Part shown: positions 30,858 through 35,611 of the stretch, one piece after another | Numbering within the stretch: the first letter of the stretch is position 1 | Layout of the letters: each line of letters opens with the position of its first letter | NCBI GenBank assembly: GCA_027492915.1 | Contig: JAPUDW010000420.1 | Span: 391 to 36,001 of the forward strand | DNA length: 35,611 nt | From: Bacteroidota bacterium | GTDB lineage: Bacteria > Chloroflexota > Anaerolineae > Aggregatilineales > Phototrophicaceae | Direction: 5' to 3' | Translations under genes and position numbers: made by a program | The notes under the pieces: generated by a model | What the model saw: the letters and a program-made list of their open reading frames with translations, nothing else | Database searches by the model: none | Told to the model about the DNA's origin: nothing

Positions 30858-32312
30858 TTGCTTCTGAATGAATACCAGTGGTCATTGAACCCACGCGGGC
30901 TGCACAACTCATTTGTTTATAAGGGGCCGACGATGGATCGCGTCAAGCGGTTGCAGCTTGGTTGGTACAAAATGGCGGCGAACGGTACCGAGTTTGTGGG
31001 CGACTGCCAAACCCTGCTAATGAACAACGTCACGCCTGTGATCCGCATCTTCCGCCCATCACCCGGCGCATTTCCGGTCGATCCCGTGCTGATTAATGAC
31101 TGGAAAGCTTATGCCAGTGTGGGCGTAAAGTGGTTCGAGTTTTACAACGAACCCAACCTGATTAATGAATGGCCGCCGGGTGATCTGGCCTTCGGGCCAA
31201 ACAACACCGCGCAGATCATCGCCCCCATCATGGAAAATTGGTTGATCTTCGCCGAAACCATCATCAACATGGGCTGCTATCCTGCCTTCCCCGCGCTGGC
31301 GGAAGCCGGTGGTTACGACCAAGGCACGATCCCGTGGTTGGACGCGATGCTCACCTACCTGCGTGATAAGCACCGCGACCGCTTCAAAGCCATCATCAAC
31401 AACGGACTCTGGTTAGCGACTCACCCGTATACCCTCAACCACTTTTATCAGGAGCAGCCGGGGCAGCCACAGCTTGCCCGCGAGATGCGTGCCCAGAACG
31501 GCACCGAGGGCGGCTGGCACTTCGAGTATCCCTACGACCCCATTTGCCAGGCGACCGACCCCGGTCGTACCGTGTTCGGCGGTACGCGCCTCACCCCCGA
31601 TGGCGACCCCAACGGCATCACGGCGGTTGGTATCGCCTTTCATTATCGCCTGTCACAGTGGTTTGACTCCGGCGTTGTCCCCGTGTTCGGCACTGAGGGC
31701 GGCGTGTTCCCCTATCCGTGGGCAGGGCCGGAACAGCCGGATAAGCGCTATCCGCCCTACGACAAGGACTCGATGGGCGAGGCGACCGTCGCCATGTTCA
31801 ACTGGATCGCCACCCAAGCTCCGCCGTGGCACTTCGGCATCGCCCTGTGGAAAGAGAACGACTACTACGACAACCACGCCGGTGCGCTCACCCGCTTGGA
31901 GCAGGTGCCGCAGCTTCGACGCACCGTACCGCCGCTGTCCTCCGGTGAACCCGGTGATTACAACGGGTACATCGGGCGCGGGCCGGGGCCTATCCGCGGC
32001 GAACCGACCTTCCATATGATCGTGCTTGCCCCCGGTTATGAGCCGGATTGGTTTATGGAGCATGGGCGCTCGTACTGGAACACCTTCCACCCCATCGTCA
32101 CGACTGTTTGGGACTTCATCCAGTACATCCCCTACGACCGCAGCCTCGCCGCCACCGTCATCGCCCCGCCGGATATGGCCGAGAGTATGCGCGAGGTCAT
32201 CCAGAAGCAGTTCCCGAATGTCCTGTTCGACCTCATCTTGGTCGAGGGCGGCGCGCAAAGCATCGGCGAAGTCCTCAACGCCCGTGTCTGGTCGAATAAA
32301 CGCTTTGGGTAA
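30858..32312 (+). CDS. Clan GH-A-like glycosidase domain fused to the unnamed domain
   Basis: 484 residues from a TTG with GAGG seven bases upstream; no better in-frame start exists. Residues 1-375 look like a TIM barrel: VTPVIRIFRPSPG near 60, WFEFYNEPN with N97-E98-P99 at the end of the fourth strand, THPYTLNHF near 190 and VVPVFGTEGG with E280 at the seventh strand. The NEP and later Glu pair is the acid/base and nucleophile arrangement of clan GH-A hydrolases such as GH5 and GH39. The C-terminal 100 residues repeat the domain of the upstream gene. No signal peptide, so an intracellular or membrane-associated hydrolase on glycans, or an inactive carbohydrate-binding relative. Confidence 0.75.
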   Translation: MLLNEYQWSLNPRGLHNSFVYKGPTMDRVKRLQLGWYKMAANGTEFVGDCQTLLMNNVTPVIRIFRPSPGAFPVDPVLINDWKAYASVGVKWFEFYNEPNLINEWPPGDLAFGPNNTAQIIAPIMENWLIFAETIINMGCYPAFPALAEAGGYDQGTIPWLDAMLTYLRDKHRDRFKAIINNGLWLATHPYTLNHFYQEQPGQPQLAREMRAQNGTEGGWHFEYPYDPICQATDPGRTVFGGTRLTPDGDPNGITAVGIAFHYRLSQWFDSGVVPVFGTEGGVFPYPWAGPEQPDKRYPPYDKDSMGEATVAMFNWIATQAPPWHFGIALWKENDYYDNHAGALTRLEQVPQLRRTVPPLSSGEPGDYNGYIGRGPGPIRGEPTFHMIVLAPGYEPDWFMEHGRSYWNTFHPIVTTVWDFIQYIPYDRSLAATVIAPPDMAESMREVIQKQFPNVLFDLILVEGGAQSIGEVLNARVWSNKRFG

Positions 32313-32370
32313 AATCAAGGTTGCTCGAAGGGCAGTAATCGCCAACTCATTGAAAACTTGGGGGAATTAA

Positions 32371-32398
32371 AAGGCACTAAATTCATAATTAGTGCCTT
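32371..32398. terminator. Bidirectional hairpin terminator
   Basis: AAGGCACTAA (32371-32380) and TTAGTGCCTT (32389-32398) form a perfect ten-base stem with an eight-base loop. It lies between the convergent glycosidase-like and DUF2892 genes and can terminate both. Confidence 0.8.
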
Positions 32399-32410
32399 CA
32401 TAGATGCTGA

Positions 32411-32632
32411 TTAGCGATTGGACGCGGCCTTGCCGGAAAAAGGAGCGTTGATTAACGGTGCAATGAGGCAGAAGTTGAATACACCCGCCAGAATGGGCAC
32501 CACCCCGATGACGGCAATGATAATCCCTGCTGTATCTTTGATGACCAATAACCCTAACGCGACCAATATAAGCCCCGCGATAATCCGTGCGCCCCGTCCG
32601 ACTGACCCTGCCATAAACTTTGCGAATGCCAT
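32411..32632 (-). CDS. DUF2892-family small membrane protein
   Basis: 73 residues from the ATG at 32632, with AGGGAG about seven bases upstream; a TTG at 32638 would sit inside that spacer. The start MAFAKFMAGSVGRGARIIAGLILVALGLLVI, then GIIIAVIGVVPILAGVFNFCLIAPLI, is the two-helix DUF2892 pattern with the N-P-like CLIAPL ending found in YgaP-type membrane tails. These proteins often accompany rhodanese or sulfur-related genes and Crp/Fnr regulators. Here the Crp/Fnr gene lies directly upstream on the same strand, 72 bases away, so the regulator and this protein likely form one transcript. Confidence 0.85.
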   Translation of the reverse strand: MAFAKFMAGSVGRGARIIAGLILVALGLLVIKDTAGIIIAVIGVVPILAGVFNFCLIAPLINAPFSGKAASNR

Positions 32633-32704
32633 TTTCAACTCCCTTAAAACTTGCGGTTGATGATGACAGCTTAAGCGAGGTGGGCAGGAATGTCTGTGAC
32701 AAAG

Positions 32705-33379
32705 TCACACAGCAGCGTACTTTTGCAATTGTTGAATATCCTGTACGCGAATCAAACCCCGCTCAACGACGATCATGCCCTGACTGGCAAGGTTTTCGAG
32801 GATTCGGCTGATGACTTCGCGCGAACTGCCGAGGTCTGCCGCGATTTCCTGATGGGTGATGCTGATAGGATTCTGGTTTTTAACACGCTCCAGCAAGAAA
32901 CCGGCGACACGAATATCCATCCGGCGGAACGTCACTTCATCAACAATTTCCATAACGAGCGCGAGCCGCTGCGACAACAGCGTGAACAAGAAATTGCGCC
33001 ATAGGTCGTATTGCTGTATCCATTGTCGAAAGCTGGGCGCTGGAATCATCACGGCTTCGGCATCTTGCTCAACCGTAGCAATAGCGGAAAACGAGAGCTG
33101 TGAAAGCACCGCATTAGCAGAAAGAATACAGGATTCGCCCGACCCAAAGCGGTAAAGGGTGATTTCGCGTCCAGTTTCCCCGACCTTATATACCCGTACT
33201 GCACCGGAGATGAGCAGCGCGATGGCGTTCACATCGTCGCCCTCAACAAAAATGTTTTTTCCAGCAGGAATCCGGGCGAAGAACGCCTGCTGCTGAAAGG
33301 CGCGTATGACCTGTGGATCGGCTTGGTTCAGCATGGGTAAGACGTAGAGGGCTTGGGCGAACTGGGCATCGGTAATCAT
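32705..33379 (-). CDS. Crp/Fnr-family transcriptional regulator
   Basis: 224 residues. The N-terminal cyclic-nucleotide-like domain has ARIPAGKNIFVEGDDVNAIALLISGAVRVYK and a GESCILSANAVLS stretch with C84. The long dimer helix runs about 118-150, and a winged HTH follows at about 172-220 (ITHQEIAADLGSSREVISRIL then LIRVQD). The R-x-x-(V/I)-x-R motif of the recognition helix is present. There is no Fnr-type N-terminal Cys cluster and no clear cAMP arginine; C84 might sense redox or sulfur state, an inference supported by the DUF2892 partner. It diverges from a DUF1697 gene. Confidence 0.88.
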   Translation of the reverse strand: MITDAQFAQALYVLPMLNQADPQVIRAFQQQAFFARIPAGKNIFVEGDDVNAIALLISGAVRVYKVGETGREITLYRFGSGESCILSANAVLSQLSFSAIATVEQDAEAVMIPAPSFRQWIQQYDLWRNFLFTLLSQRLALVMEIVDEVTFRRMDIRVAGFLLERVKNQNPISITHQEIAADLGSSREVISRILENLASQGMIVVERGLIRVQDIQQLQKYAAV

Positions 33380-33416
33380 TGTATCGGTTGTCTTTTCCTA
33401 TAACGCTACAGCCGCG

Positions 33417-33425
33417 ATTATAGCA
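33417..33425 (-). promoter_or_regulatory. Extended -10 promoter for the Crp/Fnr gene
   Basis: On the minus strand the bases read TGCTATAAT, a perfect extended -10, about 40 bases before the ATG at 33379. The same nine bases occur at 35544-35552 on the plus strand, hinting at a common promoter form in this genome. No clear -35 is seen. Confidence 0.55.
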
Positions 33426-33575
33426 CTTGAGTAAAAGCTGATTGAATAACCCAAAGGTTGCACCACTACTCCCACCTATCTCGAATTCTTGCAATAGGAA
33501 ATCAGGTGCTTCTTTCCGCCCTCAAATCACGGTACATTGGGTTTGGTAACCGGCTTTCACAGATGAGAGGGAATC

Positions 33576-34127
33576 ATGGCAACCTATATTGTCCTAATAC
33601 GCGGCATCAACGTTGGCGGCAAAAATAAAGTGTCGATGGCGAGCTTGAAAAAATACTTGGAAGAACTCGACTACGCCAGCGTGACAACCATCGGTGCCAG
33701 CGGTAACATCATTCTAGAGTCCGGTAAAAGCGCGAAGGCCATCCAATCGCAGGTTGAAAAGCTTCTGCTGGAGAAATTCAAACTCGATGACGAGTTGATT
33801 AAAGTGCTCGTGCTATCCCGCAAACAGTACGAAGCCGTGATTAGCAGCAAGCCCAAAGGCTTCGGCGATCATCCCGACAAATATTACAGTGATGCCATCT
33901 TCCTCATGGGCATCACCGCCGCCAAATCCATGCCCATCTTCGACCCGCGCGAAGGTGTTGACCAAATCTGGCAGGGCAAAGGGGTGATCTACTCGCAGCG
34001 CCTCGGCTCCCAACGCACCAAAAGCCGCCTGAGTAAAATTGTCGCCTCACCCGCTTACAAATCCATGACCATCCGCAGTTGGTCAACCACCACCAAACTC
34101 CTCGCCCTACTCGAAAAGAAAGAGTGA
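33576..34127 (+). CDS. DUF1697-family protein
   Basis: 183 residues with GAGAGGG upstream of the ATG. It begins TYIVLIRGINVGGKNKVSMASLKKYLEELDYASVTTIGASGNIILES, the family's opening block, and ends IVASPAYKSMTIRSWSTTTKLLALL, the conserved T-x-R-x-x-x-T-x-x-K-L close. The family is widespread, cytoplasmic and of unknown activity. A middle hydrophobic helix pair (LEKFKLDDELIKVLVLS) is typical too. It stands alone, divergent from the Crp/Fnr regulator. Confidence 0.88.
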   Translation: MATYIVLIRGINVGGKNKVSMASLKKYLEELDYASVTTIGASGNIILESGKSAKAIQSQVEKLLLEKFKLDDELIKVLVLSRKQYEAVISSKPKGFGDHPDKYYSDAIFLMGITAAKSMPIFDPREGVDQIWQGKGVIYSQRLGSQRTKSRLSKIVASPAYKSMTIRSWSTTTKLLALLEKKE

Positions 34128-34161
34128 GGGCGTATGTACTAAAGATTTTTTACATATCTAT

Positions 34162-35289
34162 TTAGCAAAATTCCAGTAATTTTTCTTCGGTTTCCAAATT
34201 CCGTAATTGGACTCGTGAACCGAAAACCCCTAATACAGATTTACCATCCTTTGAAATGTCGTGAACAGAACCATATTCTAGTATGGTGGATTTTTGCGTA
34301 ATAGTTTGTTTATCTGCATTCCAAACTTGGAGTTCTGTTGTATTAGATTGGTAATTTCCGTTTGTAATCAAAATATCTTTTCCATTTGGAAAGAAGTTCC
34401 AATTTAAAATATTCCCGCTAAATTCCTCTATTTTCTCTCCTGTTTAAACATCCCATATGATCAGTTTCTCAAATTGGCTATCTCCCGTAAGGAGATATCG
34501 ACTATCGGGCGAAAACCCTAAATGGTAACGATCAACCTCAGGCTCAAGTACTCGCACATTTTCGAAGGCTGCAACTTTGACTAGACTTAAGCCATCATAC
34601 CCGCTAATCGCAAGCCATTGTCCATCTAAAGATAATGCAGCATTAAAACCATCATTAGAGGTGTAAATTTGCTGCTCACTTTGAACATCCCAAAGCGCAA
34701 CTCCGACACCTTCATCGATAGTCAATAAAGATCTGTTGTCATCTGAAAGCTGCGTTTGCAAGAATCCTGAAACGGGATGAATCTGGTTTAGTCTTTCACC
34801 AGACTCAGTGTCCCAAATATAAGCACTTTCATATCCGGATGTAACTATGTAGTGTCCATCGTGACTGAAAACTGCTTGAGTTAAATCCGTTGGATCTTCT
34901 GCATCACGGGGGAAAATGTGCAGCTCGTCACCGGTTTGCATATCCCATAATATCGCTTCAGAGTTATAGCCTGCGAGGATAAAATCACCCTTTGGAGAGA
35001 ATTTAGGATTAAAGACGACAGAATCGTCGCTACCAAAAAAACTTCGAATGAGGTTTGGAGGATTTGCCTGAATATCCCACAGCCTTAACTCATTGTAATC
35101 ATTTGGTGGTGCTAACCAGTCTGTTAGGATTAGTTTTCCGTCTGGGGAAAATCTAGCTGTTGTTGCACTACAAGATTTCAACCTATACGGGTTTGAAGCT
35201 GCGAGCGCAAATTGCTGTGAATTGTTGCTCACTATAATGAAACTAAGAACTACTGCCATTAGGAGCCACTTATGTAAACGAGGTTTCAT
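34162..35289 (-). pseudogene. Secreted WD40 beta-propeller protein, interrupted by one in-frame TAA (34444-34446)
   Basis: One frame of about 375 codons from the ATG at 35289; longer in-frame starts reach 35379. A signal peptide (KPRLHKWLLMAVVLSFIIVS, then AALA-type cleavage region) is followed by seven or eight WD-like repeats (LRLWDIQ, AILWDMQTGD, AYIWDTESGE, VALWDVQSEQ, LIIWDV-stop-TGEK, LQVWNADKQ, VQLRNLETEE). The TAA takes the place where three sister repeats have Gln, so CAA to TAA is the simplest origin. The last 94 codons after it are still propeller-like and end in their own TAA. The propeller would lose its final blades if the stop is obeyed. The gene is AT-richer than its neighbours, a sign of possible transfer. 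Confidence 0.8.
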
Positions 35290-35611
35290 AATCGTTTTTA
35301 CTTCTACAACCATTTCCATAACCCTTACTTTACCCGCGAATCGCATCTGTGCGGTTCCCCGTTGGTGAAACGTCGTCAAAATGGTGGTCAGAATATAATC
35401 GTAGAGGTGTTTTCTCAGTGGACTTGTCCGCTTGTTAGCTGAGCGACTTTAGTCCTCAGCGGTGCAGCCACAAATTTCATTTTGGTCGAATCACTTGTTA
35501 CCACAAAGGTTTGAAAAATCAAACCATCAAATAAGAATTTTTGTGCTATAATGTCTTTGGTAGTGGTTGCAAAGTAAGTGGTAGTGGATAAAAATCTGCC
35601 ACATGATCGAA
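35290..35611. other. AT-rich region at the right edge
   Basis: No gene is supported here apart from a possible N-terminal extension of the WD40 frame up to 35379. It contains the plus-strand promoter listed separately, so a gene may start just beyond the window. Confidence 0.45.
35544..35552 (+). promoter_or_regulatory. Extended -10 promoter at the right edge
   Basis: TGCTATAAT on the plus strand, preceded by a T-rich stretch. TTGAAA at 35511-35516 is too far upstream to be its -35. It would drive transcription out of the window. Confidence 0.5.

Noticed and set aside
30824..30860. A single frameshifted gene joining 30269-30826 and 30858-32312
   Set aside because: The frames differ, stops lie between them in the frames needed, and the downstream gene has its own ribosome site and natural domain start.
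34162..34371. Separate small gene at the end of the WD40 region
   Set aside because: It is in the same frame as the WD40 gene and continues its repeats, so it is the distal part cut off by the TAA.
1..35611. Genome-wide reassignment of TGA to Trp or Gly
   Set aside because: Several intact genes end in TGA at the natural family end (for example 18510-18512, 20588-20590 in an ATGA overlap, 24928-24930), and two of the four interruptions are TAA.

Overview
The window reads as an ordinary stretch of chromosome from a moderately GC-rich, free-living bacterium. It has small co-directional operons, Shine-Dalgarno starts and extended -10 promoters of the TGnTATAAT type. I infer a Chloroflexota (Anaerolineae-like) member. 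The reasons are an FtsK with a very long Ser/Gly/Pro-rich N-terminus, TIR-TPR and FHA proteins, secreted SH3 and WD40 proteins with Thr/Pro linkers, a V4R-domain protein and many small conserved membrane proteins. This is inference from gene content: there is no rRNA or universal phylogenetic marker, and I recognised no tRNA, CRISPR array, phage or insertion sequence.

Layout. 1-6.2 kb (minus strand): the N-terminal part of an FtsK-type DNA translocase running off the left edge, a DMT exporter and an FHA-domain protein. 6.4-9.4 kb (plus): an amine oxidase followed by two tandem paralogous GNAT acetyltransferases; the oxidase and the first GNAT each carry an in-frame TGA. 9.8-12.0 kb: three small SpoIIAA/STAS-like proteins around a V4R-domain protein. 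12.2-15.1 kb: an AlkZ-like winged-helix glycosylase homologue, a short TPR protein and a TIR-TPR protein; the last two share an almost identical 128-bp 3' end. 15.4-18.9 kb (plus): a likely fatty-acid operon (FabF, PaaI-type thioesterase, HIT protein, anchored protein, unknown) and a small membrane protein. 19.0-20.9 kb: duplicated azlC plus azlD, closed by a strong terminator. 21.1-22.6 kb: AraC-type regulator, VOC protein, DUF1801 protein. 22.8-28.3 kb: an orphan ABC solute-binding protein, a peptidase E homologue, and a run of secreted or membrane proteins with SH3, PH-like and WD40 domains. 28.5-30.0 kb: DinB, YrdB/DUF2568 and GyrI-like proteins. 30.3-32.3 kb: two adjacent genes sharing an unnamed domain, one of them joined to a clan GH-A-like glycosidase. 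32.4-34.1 kb: Crp/Fnr regulator, DUF2892 protein, DUF1697 protein. 34.1-35.6 kb: an AT-richer segment with a secreted WD40 protein broken by a TAA.

The most striking signal is the set of four single in-frame stop codons in otherwise intact, frame-preserved genes: TAA at 66-68 (ftsK), TGA at 6667-6669 (amine oxidase), TGA at 8104-8106 (GNAT) and TAA at 34444-34446 (WD40). At one TGA the tandem paralogue has Trp, and at the last TAA sister repeats in the same protein have Gln. So at least these are explained by single G-to-A or C-to-T transitions. Both TGAs sit in the same heptamer, CTGACTG. TGA is still used as a normal terminator by several other genes here, so a global code change is unlikely. 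Recent nonsense mutation, DNA damage or assembly error, or leaky UGA-C read-through remain open.

Other points of note are a 29-base palindrome present three times at gene 3' ends, the domain pair at 30.3-32.3 kb, five consecutive substitutions in a core motif of the second AzlC, and a perfect palindrome just upstream of the fabF -10 box.
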